A stretch of 57,289 bases of DNA from Candidatus Parcubacteria bacterium (GCA_003599755.1 QZJO01000012.1:1-57289); one strand, 5' to 3'. Numbered from the stretch's first letter, positions 42,052-51,207 are shown. Notes: generated by a model from the sequence alone, not told the origin. Numbers and translations: made by a program.

Positions 42052-43068
42052 TCAGGCGGTAGCCGGCGCCGCAGGCGGCGCGGGATGCGTGCCATTCAGG
42101 CCGGAATGTTCGAGCAGGTGGCGCCGCATGTTGCGCGGCAGCACCTCGGTGGGACCATGACGGTCATGCGACGAACTGGCGTTCTTGTAGCCGGGACACC
42201 ACAACTGGAGCTTGTAGATCTTGGACGAGTCGCCGTGAGGCCACGTGTAGACGCCATCGTCGCGGAAATCATACACGGAGCCCTTGTACTCCGCGCGATG
42301 CCGCTCTTCGGCACTTGAGCGCGGCGCGGAACCGGGCTGCGACTCGCCGGCAACAGGAACGACCACGGCAGGCCGCTCGCTATCGCCCATGGTCCTCTGG
42401 TGCTCCTTCTGGAGCTCGCGATTCGCTCGCTTGAGCCCCTGATTCTCCGCTGCGAGATCCTGGTTCAGCTGCCGCTCGGCAATGAGCTCCCGGCCGGTCC
42501 TGCGACTCCGGCGGTACCCTTCCTGCACGATGGCGACAGCCGCGACGAGAAGACCGAACGCGACGAGCACCGCGGTCCAGAGGCCGGTGAGCCACCGATC
42601 CTTGCCCGCGGCCATGGCCTGGAGCGCTGTTCGATCCTGCTCCAGAAAATCCTTGTCCCTGCCCAGGGTCGTGACGCGATCGGTGAGCTCGCGATTCTCC
42701 TTGAGCACCGCTTCGGCCTTCTGGCCGAGCTCTTGGTTGACCTTCTGAAGGTCCGCGATCTCGTCCACGCGGGCGTTATGCCGCTGCCGCAGCTCGACGT
42801 AATCGCGCTGCAACGCCTGGTAGGCGTTGTGCTCGTTGTCGAACGCGAGCGCCATCTTGCCAAGACGGCTCTGCAAGCAGACTGTCAGCGCATCAAGGCC
42901 GCCGTAGCTCCCGTAGGCCGGGTTCTGCGGATCGCACAGGGGGTCGTACTGCCGTTCGGCGAGAGCCGAATCGGTCGCGACGGTGACCGGGCCCCCGGAT
43001 GCCGCCCAAACCTGAACAGCGATGCCGAGAACGAGGACGAGTGCGAGGGTGAACGCGCGTAGTATCAT
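42052..43068 (-). CDS. Secreted or membrane-anchored coiled-coil protein of unknown function
   Basis: The 338-residue protein starts with a signal peptide (MILRAFTLALVLVLGIAVQ), has a pair of cysteines (C45, C64), then a long coiled coil (about 70-160, ELRQRHNARVDEIADLQKV and following). A membrane helix follows (about 163-185, GLWTAVLVAFGLLVAAVAIV), another short coiled coil and a variable C-terminal domain with TWPHGDSSKIYKLQLWCPGY. No family is recognised. Start is set by GGAGGAGG just upstream of 43068. Promoter and leader are seen upstream. Confidence 0.72.
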   Translation of the reverse strand: MILRAFTLALVLVLGIAVQVWAASGGPVTVATDSALAERQYDPLCDPQNPAYGSYGGLDALTVCLQSRLGKMALAFDNEHNAYQALQRDYVELRQRHNARVDEIADLQKVNQELGQKAEAVLKENRELTDRVTTLGRDKDFLEQDRTALQAMAAGKDRWLTGLWTAVLVAFGLLVAAVAIVQEGYRRSRRTGRELIAERQLNQDLAAENQGLKRANRELQKEHQRTMGDSERPAVVVPVAGESQPGSAPRSSAEERHRAEYKGSVYDFRDDGVYTWPHGDSSKIYKLQLWCPGYKNASSSHDRHGPTEVLPRNMRRHLLEHSGLNGTHPAPPAAPATA

Positions 43069-43246
43069 CTCTGCCTCCTCCGGTTTGTAGGTGCGTAACG
43101 CGTTACTGTCAGTTGTCAGGGTACCCAGGGCACCCCGCGCGAGAACCGGCGCATGCCGGAAGAGCAGGGAGGGGTCGGCGCGATTTCGCAACATTCCGAC
43201 GGATCCTACTCAATACGAAAACTTCCGCCGGAAATGGTGCCCGCGA

Positions 43247-43276
43247 AATCTACCCTAGAGAGGACGGGTATGTCAA
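43247..43276 (-). promoter_or_regulatory. Promoter of the coiled-coil gene
   Basis: On the minus strand: TTGACA (43276-43271), 18-base spacer, TAGATT (43252-43247). It leaves a leader of about 170 bases. Confidence 0.6.
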
Positions 43277-43358
43277 GGCCGTCTTTCAGCGATACGGCCC
43301 CGCAAGAAGCCGTGCGGCAGGCCGTCAGCCGATATGCGGAATCATTCGCATCCTCGCC

Positions 43359-44435
43359 ATGACTGATCAACCCTGGCATCTGACGTTTACCGGCAACGAC
43401 GCGTGGCAAGAAATGCTCGCGGCGATTTCGACCGCCACCGTATCGATCAAACTCGCGCACTATATCCTCAAAGACGTGAAGCCGGGAAAAATCGGCTACG
43501 AATTCGCAACCGCATTCATCGAGAAAGCCCGCGCCGGGGTAGCGGTGGAGTTGATTCTTGACGCGTTCGGCAGCCACCCGATCTACACCGATTGGAAGCT
43601 GCGTCGGGCGTTTGCCCAAGCCGGCGTGCGCCTGCGCTTCCACACGATCCGCCGCACCACGCCGCATCCATTATTTTTCTTCGCCCGCGACCACCGCAAG
43701 CTCGCGCTCGTGGACAGCCGCGTCGCGTTCCTCGGCGGCATCATTATCGAGGATCGCGCGCGCTCCTGGCGCGACACCCAGATCCGCCTCATCGGCCCGG
43801 CCGCGCTCGAGGCCGGCCGGGCATTCGACCGCTCATGGCATTCGATCGCCGAACGCGGTTCGTCGGTCGCGGACAATATGGGATCGGGAAACGGCGTGAC
43901 ACGCATTTTACAAAGCGGTCCGCATCGCGCGCGCCGGGCAATTCTGAATACCTATATCGAAGCAATCGATGGAGCCGCCGAATCGGTGCTGGTTACGTCG
44001 CCCTACTTCGTCCCGCCCCGATCGCTGTTTCGGGCGCTCCGGCGGGCTGCCGCCCGCGGCGTCGCGGTCCACATACTCGTCCCCGAGCGCCAGATGGAAC
44101 GGATCATGGAATTCGCCAATGCTTCATTCTTCGAAGCGGCGTTAGCCGGCGGCATGCGCGTGCATCTGTACCCGTCGTACCTGCATGCAAAAACCGTCAC
44201 CGTCGACCGGGAATGGGCGAGCGTCGGTAGCTGCAACATCGATCGCCTTTCCTTGGAATATAATTACGAATTCACGGCGATCTCCCGCGATCCCGCGCTT
44301 AACCGCGCGCTCGTCGAACAGTTCGGGCGTGATCTGCGCGTGGCGCGCGATCTGGAGCTCAATGCGTGGCGTCGGCGACCGTATTGGCAGCGCGCCCTCG
44401 AGACCATCGGCGCCTTGGCGCGGCCCATGCTTTGA
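43359..44435 (+). CDS. Phospholipase D-family protein, cardiolipin synthase-like
   Basis: The 358-residue protein has two HKD motifs, DHRKLALVD and LHAKTVTVD, each followed by the usual GG or GSCNID. These form one active site that transfers a phosphatidyl group. Cardiolipin synthases and cytosolic PLD-like proteins share this layout. It lacks the N-terminal membrane helices of ClsA, so it is closer to the ClsB-like soluble form. The start at 43359 (MTDQPWHLTF) is where the domain begins; the longer frame crosses the divergent promoter. Confidence 0.9.
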   Translation: MTDQPWHLTFTGNDAWQEMLAAISTATVSIKLAHYILKDVKPGKIGYEFATAFIEKARAGVAVELILDAFGSHPIYTDWKLRRAFAQAGVRLRFHTIRRTTPHPLFFFARDHRKLALVDSRVAFLGGIIIEDRARSWRDTQIRLIGPAALEAGRAFDRSWHSIAERGSSVADNMGSGNGVTRILQSGPHRARRAILNTYIEAIDGAAESVLVTSPYFVPPRSLFRALRRAAARGVAVHILVPERQMERIMEFANASFFEAALAGGMRVHLYPSYLHAKTVTVDREWASVGSCNIDRLSLEYNYEFTAISRDPALNRALVEQFGRDLRVARDLELNAWRRRPYWQRALETIGALARPML

Positions 44436-44486
44436 AACGGATACCGGTTCGTAAGAACCGCCGCGATGTGCCGTCGTTCACCCTAT

Positions 44487-44660
44487 ATGGCACGGTATGG
44501 CAAGGGAGCTCCGCGCGAAGTGGCAAAAGCCATGCGCCAACACAAGCGCACGAGCGGCCGCATCAAAAACCGGCGGCAAGCCATCGCCGTAGGACTCGCG
44601 AGGGCGCGCCGCCGCAACGCAAAGGTACCGCCGCGTCGCCAGCGCAGCAGCTCTCGTTAA
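44487..44660 (+). CDS. Small basic protein, DUF6496-like
   Basis: The 57-residue protein starts MARYGKGAPREVAKAMRQHK and is Arg/Lys-rich with KNRRQAIAVGLARARRRN. This fits the small DUF6496-like family, as I recall it. It is probably nucleic-acid binding. An upstream in-frame ATG at 44466 would add seven residues and is less likely. Confidence 0.75.
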   Translation: MARYGKGAPREVAKAMRQHKRTSGRIKNRRQAIAVGLARARRRNAKVPPRRQRSSSR

Positions 44661-44673
44661 TTTCCATCACCCT

Positions 44674-45027
44674 ATGGCACCACTCGCACCGACCGCTTCG
44701 ATTCTTGTCACATGGCTCGTGCTGACGCTCGCGGTGATCGCGGGCGCTTATGTCCTTCCCGGCGTGCGCGTTACCGGATTCGTCGCCGCACTCGTGACCG
44801 CGCTGGTGCTCGGCATCATCAATGCCCTTGTACGCCCCGCCCTCCTCGTGCTGACGCTGCCGATCAACGCGCTGACGCTCGGTCTTTTCACGTTCGTCAT
44901 CAACGCGCTTCTTATTATGCTGGCCGCGGTCATCGTCCCGGGATTCGAAGTTGATTCATTCTGGTCCGCGCTCTTGTTCAGCATCGTGCTTGCTATCATC
45001 ATTGCCGTGCTCGCGTACATTTTCTGA
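44674..45027 (+). CDS. YvlD-like four-helix membrane protein (phage holin superfamily)
   Basis: The 117-residue protein has four hydrophobic helices. The segments AGAYVLPGVRVTGFVAALVT, INALVRPALLVLTLPI and LTLGLFTFVINALLIMLAA match the YvlD/phage-holin-4 superfamily, a common small membrane protein of unknown role, linked in Bacillus to envelope stress. In Bacillus it neighbours PspC-like genes; here those are 11 kb away. It follows the small basic gene by 13 bases. Confidence 0.88.
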   Translation: MAPLAPTASILVTWLVLTLAVIAGAYVLPGVRVTGFVAALVTALVLGIINALVRPALLVLTLPINALTLGLFTFVINALLIMLAAVIVPGFEVDSFWSALLFSIVLAIIIAVLAYIF

Positions 45028-45062
45028 CCGCTGCCGATCATTATTAGTGGGGTTGGAAACCG

Positions 45063-45096
45063 AAAACGGAACCGCGTTCCCGCGATTCCGTTTTTG
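45063..45096 (+). terminator. Terminator after the YvlD-like gene
   Basis: A 14-bp stem with one mismatch (45063-45076 with 45081-45094) is followed by TTTTTG. Confidence 0.85.
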
Positions 45097-45118
45097 TTCT
45101 TGAGGATGTCCGCATGCG

Positions 45119-45916
45119 CTATGCCGCGTGCAGCGGATCAAGCGTCCATCGGATATCCTGCCAGGCGCCCGCTGCCGTAGGGCTTACCGCCACGATCGAC
45201 GTTCCAATTCGGTCTTCGATCGCGGCATGCACCACGTCCAAGCTCCTCAGTTCGCGGCGGATGGCCGCCAATCCGCGGCCGCTCGTGCCGTAGAGCGCCA
45301 ACATCCGATCGTGGAAAAACCAATCGGCGACCTCGGGTTCCAGCTTCCCCAGATCACCGCCGGCCATATCGATCGCGCGCAGCACCACTCCGAAGCTTGC
45401 ATCCGTGATGTCTTGGATGAGCCGCCAATCAGACGCGACGGCTCGATCATTGCGCACGATAATCGTCATGGCCGCCCGCTTCATTTTGAAACGGCCGAGC
45501 GTTACGCCGGGTACCGCGACCACTACCACGCCCACGACGATGCGTTGCGGCGCAGGATCGCGCGCGGCCTCGGCTCGAAGCCATGTCGCAAGCACGTCGA
45601 TCGCCGCGTCTGCTCCCGGCAGCGTGCCGTCTTCCAGACGACCCACAAGCCATTCCAGTCGACGGGCGGCAGCTTCGCTATCATCCGGCACAAGCAAGCG
45701 AAACGCATCGCCCGCACGCGGCGATTCATAGGTGTCGCGTGATGCATCCGCGCGCGGCGTCAGCGCCGAGCGCAACCGCGCGGACAAATGCGCCGCGAAT
45801 GCCGCGTCCCGTGCCGCGTAGGCGATCAACGATGCAGCAAGCGTTTCGCCGTACTGCCACGCGCGGCGCGCCGGATCGGCAATGACTCCGTGATGAAGAG
45901 GAGATTGGTACGGCAT
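45119..45916 (-). CDS. Protein of unknown function, possibly PTH2-like
   Basis: The 265-residue protein has two parts: a helical N terminus (about 1-140, Ala/Arg-rich) and an alpha/beta C terminus with AMTIIVRNDRAVASDW and LDVVHAAIEDRIGTSIVAVSP. The last part weakly recalls the strand and loop order of peptidyl-tRNA hydrolase 2, but the key motifs are not clear. The start at 45916 (MPYQSPLHHG) is one of two candidates; 45964 is the other. Function is not assigned. Confidence 0.6.
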   Translation of the reverse strand: MPYQSPLHHGVIADPARRAWQYGETLAASLIAYAARDAAFAAHLSARLRSALTPRADASRDTYESPRAGDAFRLLVPDDSEAAARRLEWLVGRLEDGTLPGADAAIDVLATWLRAEAARDPAPQRIVVGVVVVAVPGVTLGRFKMKRAAMTIIVRNDRAVASDWRLIQDITDASFGVVLRAIDMAGGDLGKLEPEVADWFFHDRMLALYGTSGRGLAAIRRELRSLDVVHAAIEDRIGTSIVAVSPTAAGAWQDIRWTLDPLHAA

Positions 45917-46179
45917 ACGCGCGATGCACAGGGCATGCAGTGTGAAGACGCCCGAAACACGCATGCCTTACCGCCGCGGGCCTGCATTTCACGCGATGCG
46001 CCTTCCCAATGCGCCTCCGGTAATATTCGACCGAGCGTCCCGTCGTCCATGGGCACGACACGTAAGGGCGCGCGCGCCATGCGTGGGCGCACCGAACGTG
46101 GCATACGACGCCCGGGCGTGCCGGTGGTCGCGGCAGCGCCCGATGCGCCGAAATCATTATTGAGCTATGAAATCAATCC

Positions 46180-46437
46180 ATGGCCAATTACCATACGACG
46201 GAGCGGATTGCAGAACAAGATGAAGCAACGGATCAGCGCGACGGCGACGATGAGGTGGGCGATGAGGATGAGCAGGACCTTACGATGGTTACCGCTGAAG
46301 TCAGCGGCGCACCATCCGCCGCTGCCGGACGCGCTTCGCGCGGCGCGCGGTCTCCCAAGCGAGCAAAGTCCGGCGGCACGCGGTCGCGCAGCAGGGGACG
46401 ATCGTCCCGAGGCCGCTCGCGCGCGCGACGCGGCTGA
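46180..46437 (+). CDS. Small protein with acidic N terminus and Arg/Ser/Gly-rich basic tail
   Basis: The 85-residue frame reads DEATDQRDGDDEVGDEDEQD in its first third and RSRSRGRSSRGRSRARRG at the end. Such an acidic-basic split is unlike a random frame in GC-rich DNA, although basic runs can arise by chance. TATGAA at 46166-46171 lies eight bases before the ATG. It might bind nucleic acid. Confidence is limited. Confidence 0.45.
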   Translation: MANYHTTERIAEQDEATDQRDGDDEVGDEDEQDLTMVTAEVSGAPSAAAGRASRGARSPKRAKSGGTRSRSRGRSSRGRSRARRG

Positions 46438-46576
46438 GCGGCGCGGATCGCCGCATCGGAAAATCCCGAAGACGGCCAGGTCTTGCGGACGAGCCACTGC
46501 CGCCTCTATAAATAGGGGAAGCACACGCTCGCGGCGCCGGCGCAGGCGCATGCCTGCCTTCGCCGGTTCCGCGTCT

Positions 46577-46606
46577 TTGCGGCAATGCGGCAGTTTCCGG
46601 TATACA
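46577..46606 (+). promoter_or_regulatory. Promoter of the histidine kinase gene
   Basis: TTGCGG (46577-46582), an 18-base spacer and TATACA (46601-46606). It places the true ATG at 46627, not at the upstream 46585. Confidence 0.6.
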
Positions 46607-46626
46607 TCGGTTCGCGCATACGAGAC

Positions 46627-48666
46627 ATGCGGACGGCCTTAGCTCCGTCCGCGCTTGATATTGAACGCGGCGCGCTCGTGTTCATCCTGTATTTGGGCAC
46701 CGCGCTTTTGGGGCTTTCGTTGAGCGCAGTCGGCGATTTTGCCGCGCTCATCTGGCCGCCGACCGGCATCGCGCTTGCCGCGGTGTTGCTCGGCGGCTAC
46801 CGCCTCTTGCCGAGCATTACGCTTGCGGCATTTGCCGCGAATCTTATCACCGGCGCTCCGGTCATTGCGGCAGCCGGCATTGCGCTCGGCAATACCCTCG
46901 AGGCGCTTGCCGGTGCGTTTCTTTTGCGCCGCTGGGGATTTCGATCGACGCTGGATCGGCTGGAAGACGTTCTCGGGCTTTTGCTGACCGCAGTGCTCGC
47001 CACGATCATTAGTCCCATTATCGGCCTGGCAAGCTTAGTCGCCGCGGGCGCGATTGAACCGGAACTCATTCCCACCGCCTGGCGCGCATGGTGGCTCGGC
47101 GACGCGCTCGGCATGATCGTCGTCGCTTCGCTGATTTTGACCTGGCAGCGTCGACCTTCCTGGTCCGGCATACGCCGCGCCCTGGAGACCGTATCCCTGT
47201 TCGCGTTTCTGGCCGCCGTCGGCCTGACGGTGTTTTGGACGTCACAAGGCCCGCAATCCGAGCTTGCGGCCGCGTATCTTGCGTTCTTGCCGCTTCTCTG
47301 GGCGGCGGTCCGCTTCAATCAGCGCACCGTCGCTACCGCGGCATTCGCGCTTGCCGCGCTCGCGGCATGGGGGACGCTGCGCGGCGGCGGCCCCTTCATG
47401 GGAATGACGCCGTTCGAAAGCTTGTTCGGCCTGCAGGTGTTCATCAGCGTGGCGACCGCAACGACGATGATTCTTGCCGCCGCGGTTTCCGAGCGGGGAC
47501 ACGTCGTGACCGCGCTCCAGGGCTACACGGGCGAACTGGAGCGGCACCGCACGTCCCTCGAGCTTGAGATGGCAAAGGGCGAAGCCCTGCTCGAAAGCTT
47601 GGGCGAGGCGATCTTAGCCGTGGATCAAACCGGAAAAATTTCCATCACGAACCGCGCGTTCGATAATCTTTTGGGCGTGAAGAGCGGCGAGGTGATCGGC
47701 CGAGATCTCCTGGACGTCATTGACGTATACACGACCGACGGCGCGTTTCTTGAGCGCGCCGGCCGGCCTATTTTCCGCGCGCTCGGAGGCGAGCGCGTGC
47801 GTATCAATTGCTACGTGGCGCGGCGAGCCGGTGCCGAGCGCATTCCCGTATCGGTGGTCGCAAGCCCTTTGTGGTTCGGCGGGGAAGTGATCGGCGCGGT
47901 GGACGTGCTCCACGACATCCGGCGCGAAATGGAAATTGATCGGGCCAAGAGCGAATTCGTGTCGCTTGCCTCGCATCAGCTGCGCACGCCGATCACGGCC
48001 ATCAATTGGCACCTCGAAGCGGTGATAAACAAAAACGCGTACCGGAAGCTGCGGCCGAAACACCGCCGGTACTTGCGCGAATCGCATCGCGCCACGCAGC
48101 GGCTGCTCGGCATGGTCGGCGCGCTCCTTAATATCTCGCGCATCGAGGCCAACACCTTCAGCATCCAGCCGCGGCCCATGCATCTGGGGCGTCTCGTTGC
48201 GAGCGTGATCGAAGAATTTTCCGAAGAGATCGAGAAAAAGAAACTTCACGTCCAGACCAAACTCGGCGCGCCGTTGCCGGCGATTCCGCTCGATGCGGGC
48301 ATCATGCGCATGACGATCGAAAACCTCGTCTCCAACGCCGTCAAATACACCCCGCCGGGCGGAACGATCAAAATTACCCTCAAGCGCAACCAAGCCGATG
48401 CGGTGCTGACCGTAGCTGATACCGGCTGCGGCATTCCCAAGGCCGATCAAGGCAACGTGTTCTCGAAATTCTTTCGCGCGCAAAATGTGGCCCAGGCGGT
48501 TCCCGACGGCAATGGCCTCGGGCTTTATATCGCCAAATCGATTCTCGAGCGGGCCGGCGGCGCCATTCGCTTCACGTCAAGTGAAAAACGTGGTACACAA
48601 TTTCGTATATCGCTGCCGCTCTCGGGGATGCGAAGCCAGGAAAAATCCTCTTCATTGCTGATCTAG
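46627..48666 (+). CDS. Sensor histidine kinase with MASE1, PAS, HisKA and HATPase domains
   Basis: The 679-residue protein has an eight-helix MASE1 sensor (about 10-300, with DFAALIWPPTGIALA), a short coiled linker, a PAS domain (about 325-430, EAILAVDQTGKISITNRAF), HisKA with phospho-His in SHQLRTPI (H at about 47974) and HATPase with NLVSNAVKYTPPGG, ADTGCGIP and GLGLYIA. It is a membrane histidine kinase of the family that senses unknown ligands through MASE1. Its partner is the CheY-like regulator 16 bases downstream. Confidence 0.93.
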   Translation: MRTALAPSALDIERGALVFILYLGTALLGLSLSAVGDFAALIWPPTGIALAAVLLGGYRLLPSITLAAFAANLITGAPVIAAAGIALGNTLEALAGAFLLRRWGFRSTLDRLEDVLGLLLTAVLATIISPIIGLASLVAAGAIEPELIPTAWRAWWLGDALGMIVVASLILTWQRRPSWSGIRRALETVSLFAFLAAVGLTVFWTSQGPQSELAAAYLAFLPLLWAAVRFNQRTVATAAFALAALAAWGTLRGGGPFMGMTPFESLFGLQVFISVATATTMILAAAVSERGHVVTALQGYTGELERHRTSLELEMAKGEALLESLGEAILAVDQTGKISITNRAFDNLLGVKSGEVIGRDLLDVIDVYTTDGAFLERAGRPIFRALGGERVRINCYVARRAGAERIPVSVVASPLWFGGEVIGAVDVLHDIRREMEIDRAKSEFVSLASHQLRTPITAINWHLEAVINKNAYRKLRPKHRRYLRESHRATQRLLGMVGALLNISRIEANTFSIQPRPMHLGRLVASVIEEFSEEIEKKKLHVQTKLGAPLPAIPLDAGIMRMTIENLVSNAVKYTPPGGTIKITLKRNQADAVLTVADTGCGIPKADQGNVFSKFFRAQNVAQAVPDGNGLGLYIAKSILERAGGAIRFTSSEKRGTQFRISLPLSGMRSQEKSSSLLI

Positions 48667-48682
48667 TTCCGAACGATATCGT

Positions 48683-49132
48683 ATGCCATCACCGACCAAA
48701 TCTCGGCGCACGCCGCCGGCAAAGCCGCATGTCGAACGCAAGCGTATCCTCATCGTGGAAGACGAGGCGGCATTGCTCGCGCTCCTGGCCGATACGTTCG
48801 GTGAAGAACATTTTGCGGTCTTTACCGCCAAAAGCGGGCGCGAGGGATTACGCGTCGCGTTCCGCGAACGGCCGGACCTCATCATCCTCGATCTTTTGAT
48901 GCCCGATATGGACGGTCTCGCGATGCTCGCCGCGCTCCGCCGCGATCGCTATAAGTGGGGCAAATACGTGCCGGTTATCATTCTTTCGAACCTCTCGAAT
49001 CCCGAAACCGTCGCGGCCGGCATGCGGCAAGCCGACGACTACCTGATCAAGGCCGACTGGAGCATGGCCGACCTGGTCCGCAAGGTAAAAGAAAAACTTG
49101 CCGCCGGCGCGACGTCGCGCGTGCATCCGTAG
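48683..49132 (+). CDS. Single-domain (CheY-like) response regulator
   Basis: The 149-residue protein is a receiver domain with E26/D27, phosphoacceptor D70 (IILDLLMPDMDG), S102 in place of the usual Thr (ILSNLS) and K123 (YLIKADW). The first 19 residues are a basic, probably disordered lead. It has no output domain, so it must act by protein contact or pass phosphate onward. It lies 16 bases after the kinase gene and is almost surely its partner. Confidence 0.92.
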   Translation: MPSPTKSRRTPPAKPHVERKRILIVEDEAALLALLADTFGEEHFAVFTAKSGREGLRVAFRERPDLIILDLLMPDMDGLAMLAALRRDRYKWGKYVPVIILSNLSNPETVAAGMRQADDYLIKADWSMADLVRKVKEKLAAGATSRVHP

Positions 49133-49143
49133 ACAAACACAAA

Positions 49144-49166
49144 TCCCGGCGATCGCTCGCCGGGAC
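49144..49166 (+). terminator. Terminator-like hairpin after the response regulator
   Basis: TCCCGGCGA pairs with TCGCCGGGA around TCGC. No strong T-run follows. Confidence 0.55.
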
Positions 49167-49469
49167 CCGTATCACACGTTCTCGGAACCGGGATCCGCTT
49201 TCTTCGCACGTGAACCAGTAATTGGTGCCCATACTGCCCGAAGGCTAAGGACACATAAAATTTTGGTGTTACGACTTAGTCGAAGTGCGGCGCTTCCGAA
49301 AACGTGCTAGCTTTAGTATACTTCGCCGGAATTTAAAAAGTCAATAGCACCGCTATCCATGGCATACTCACAACTTCTGCACAAGGTGTTCGATGCGCGC
49401 GTCGCATAGGTAGGGCGCGATAGAACGGCTTGCCTCCGGTGGAATTTCGTGCGGCAACTGAAATATACC
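49167..49469. other. Gene-free stretch upstream of msrA
   Basis: This stretch of about 300 bases has no coding frame I can support. It holds a promoter-like pair (see 49294-49322) and a tiny frame, MAYSQLLHKVFDARVA, at 49359-49409. If the promoter is used, msrA has a leader of about 140 bases, unusually long for this region. No tRNA or ncRNA pattern was recognised. Confidence 0.4.
49294..49322 (+). promoter_or_regulatory. Possible promoter with long leader to msrA
   Basis: TTCCGA (49294-49299), a 17-base spacer and TATACT (49317-49322). Confidence 0.45.
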
Positions 49470-50063
49470 ATGCAGCAGCAACCCAAACCAGGGCCCGCGC
49501 CGGCAAAAAACGGCAAATTGCAGTCGATCGTATTCGGCGGCGGCTGCTTCTGGTGTACTGAGGCGGTATTTTTACGTCTCAACGGCGTCCGGTCGGTCAC
49601 ATCCGGATACGCCGGCGGCGCCACGCCCCATCCTACGTATGAGGCCGTATCGTCCGGCCGTACGGGGCATGCCGAAGTCATTCGCGTGGAATATGATCCG
49701 ACCGAAGTATCGCTGCAAACACTCTTGGAAATATTTTTCTCAGCACACGACCCGACGACCAAAGATCGCCAGGGCGCGGACATCGGCTCGCAGTATCGTT
49801 CGATCATTCTCGCGACGACCGAAGAGCAGGCGGCCGCGGCGCGCGCCATGATTGCCGAGCTTGAAGCAGCGCGCGCGTTTCGGCACTCCATCGTCACCGA
49901 AGTGCGGATGCTGGATGCATTCTGGCCGGCTGAAGCGTACCATCAGGATTTTTACGCGAAAAATCCCGATCAGCCGTATGCCGCGGCCGTCATAACCCCG
50001 AAACTAAAAACGGTCGCGAAAAAATTCCCCGCATCGCTCAAACCGCGTCCGCAAGAACCATGA
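49470..50063 (+). CDS. msrA: Peptide methionine sulfoxide reductase A
   Basis: The 197-residue protein has the active-site motif GGCFWCTE (C26 and C29) and conserved GYAGG and YHQDFYAKNP. It reduces S-methionine sulfoxide in proteins, repairing oxidative damage. It overlaps the next gene by ATGA. It is the first gene of a tight run with an exonuclease, a VTT protein and a CapA protein. The start at 49470 is chosen over 49449. Confidence 0.95.
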   Translation: MQQQPKPGPAPAKNGKLQSIVFGGGCFWCTEAVFLRLNGVRSVTSGYAGGATPHPTYEAVSSGRTGHAEVIRVEYDPTEVSLQTLLEIFFSAHDPTTKDRQGADIGSQYRSIILATTEEQAAAARAMIAELEAARAFRHSIVTEVRMLDAFWPAEAYHQDFYAKNPDQPYAAAVITPKLKTVAKKFPASLKPRPQEP

Positions 50064-50638
50064 ACAAGCTTCCCGAAATATTTATTCTCTTCGATACCGA
50101 ATACACGAGCTGGGAGGGCGCTATGGACCGGAATTGGAGCGGTCCGAACGAATACCGCGAGCTCGTCCAGATCGGCGCGATCCGGGTTGACGGCCGAACG
50201 CTTGCCGAGACCGCGGATTTCACTGTATACGCGCGACCCGAGAAAAATCCCGAACTTTCGGCATTTTTTATGGAACTGACCGGCATCAGCCAAGCGACCG
50301 TTGATGCAGATGGCTTGCGGTTTCCTGAAGCGATCGGCCGATTCGCCGCATGGGTAGGGGATGATCCGCTCTATTGCTGGGGCGGCGATCGGGCCGTGCT
50401 CGAAGAGAACTGCCGCTTTCACGCCATGGCGTATCCGTTGGCGGACAACCGCCATGGCGATATCCGCGCCCTATTTCAAGCCGCCGGCATCACGACCGTC
50501 GGCTACGCGTCGAGCACGATCGTGCGCGCATTCGGCCAAGAGCCCGCTCGCCGTGCGCATGACGCGCTCAACGATGCCCGCCAAATTCTCGATGCCCTGC
50601 GGCTACTCCAAGCATCGCGCAGCACTCCTCGCCTATGA
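50060..50638 (+). CDS. DEDDh-family 3'-5' exonuclease
   Basis: The 192-residue protein has exonuclease motif I IFILFDTEYTSWEG (D and E), motif II-like region around WGGDRAVLEENC and motif III HDALNDAR (H and D). This is the RNase T/oligoribonuclease/ERI1-like group that degrades RNA or DNA from the 3' end. Its N-terminal sequence resembles the KapD/ERI1 subgroup most. It is coupled to msrA and to the VTT gene by ATGA overlaps. Confidence 0.86.
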   Translation: MNKLPEIFILFDTEYTSWEGAMDRNWSGPNEYRELVQIGAIRVDGRTLAETADFTVYARPEKNPELSAFFMELTGISQATVDADGLRFPEAIGRFAAWVGDDPLYCWGGDRAVLEENCRFHAMAYPLADNRHGDIRALFQAAGITTVGYASSTIVRAFGQEPARRAHDALNDARQILDALRLLQASRSTPRL

Positions 50639-51207
50639 CACTCGGGACGAACGCCATCGGAAAAATCGCCTTCCAGGCCGTCGTGCTCATGGCCATCGTG
50701 GGCACCGCGCTTTGGCTCGGCCAAATCGCCGAGAATAATACGCTCATCCAATCCCTGGTCTCGCGCTACGGTTATGCGGGCGCGTTTTTCATCTCCGTAT
50801 TCAGCGGATTCAATTTCATCGCGCCGTTTCCGGCGGTATCGTTTTTCCCGCTGCTCGTCGCGTCCGGCCTTAATCCGGTCGCGGTGCTCGCCATCATGAC
50901 CGTCGGTATGACGATCGCCGATTCCATCGCGTATCTGGCCGGCCGCATCGGCCGGCATATCGCCGGGGCGCTCGAGGAACGCATCCGCGAGCGGCTCGAC
51001 CGTATCCGCCTCCGCAGGCATTGGGAGCCGATCGCGCTCTTGTTCCTCTTTGCGGCATTCGTGCCGTTGCCGAATGAATTAATCGTGATCCCGCTTGGAT
51101 TTATCGGCTATCGGCTGTGGTCGCTCGTACCCGTACTCCTGCTCGGCAATGCCACGTTCAACACACTCGCCGCGTTCGGCATCATCAACCTCGCCGGCGC
51201 GCTCTAA
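50635..51207 (+). CDS. VTT-domain (DedA-like) membrane protein
   Basis: The 190-residue protein has a signal-anchor helix and the VTT fold with re-entrant segments: FFISVFSGFNFIAPFPAV, then DSIAYLAGRIGRHI, AAFVPLPNELIVIPLGFIGY and a final helix. VTT/DedA proteins flip or move lipids and affect envelope stress. Overlaps tie it to the exonuclease (four bases) and to CapA (59 bases). Confidence 0.87.
   Translation: MTLGTNAIGKIAFQAVVLMAIVGTALWLGQIAENNTLIQSLVSRYGYAGAFFISVFSGFNFIAPFPAVSFFPLLVASGLNPVAVLAIMTVGMTIADSIAYLAGRIGRHIAGALEERIRERLDRIRLRRHWEPIALLFLFAAFVPLPNELIVIPLGFIGYRLWSLVPVLLLGNATFNTLAAFGIINLAGAL

Noticed and set aside
45788-46642. Long plus-strand frame of 284 codons
   Set aside because: It is Arg-rich, lacks any domain or start signal and lies opposite the minus-strand gene and across the kinase promoter. 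It is a shadow frame in GC-rich DNA.
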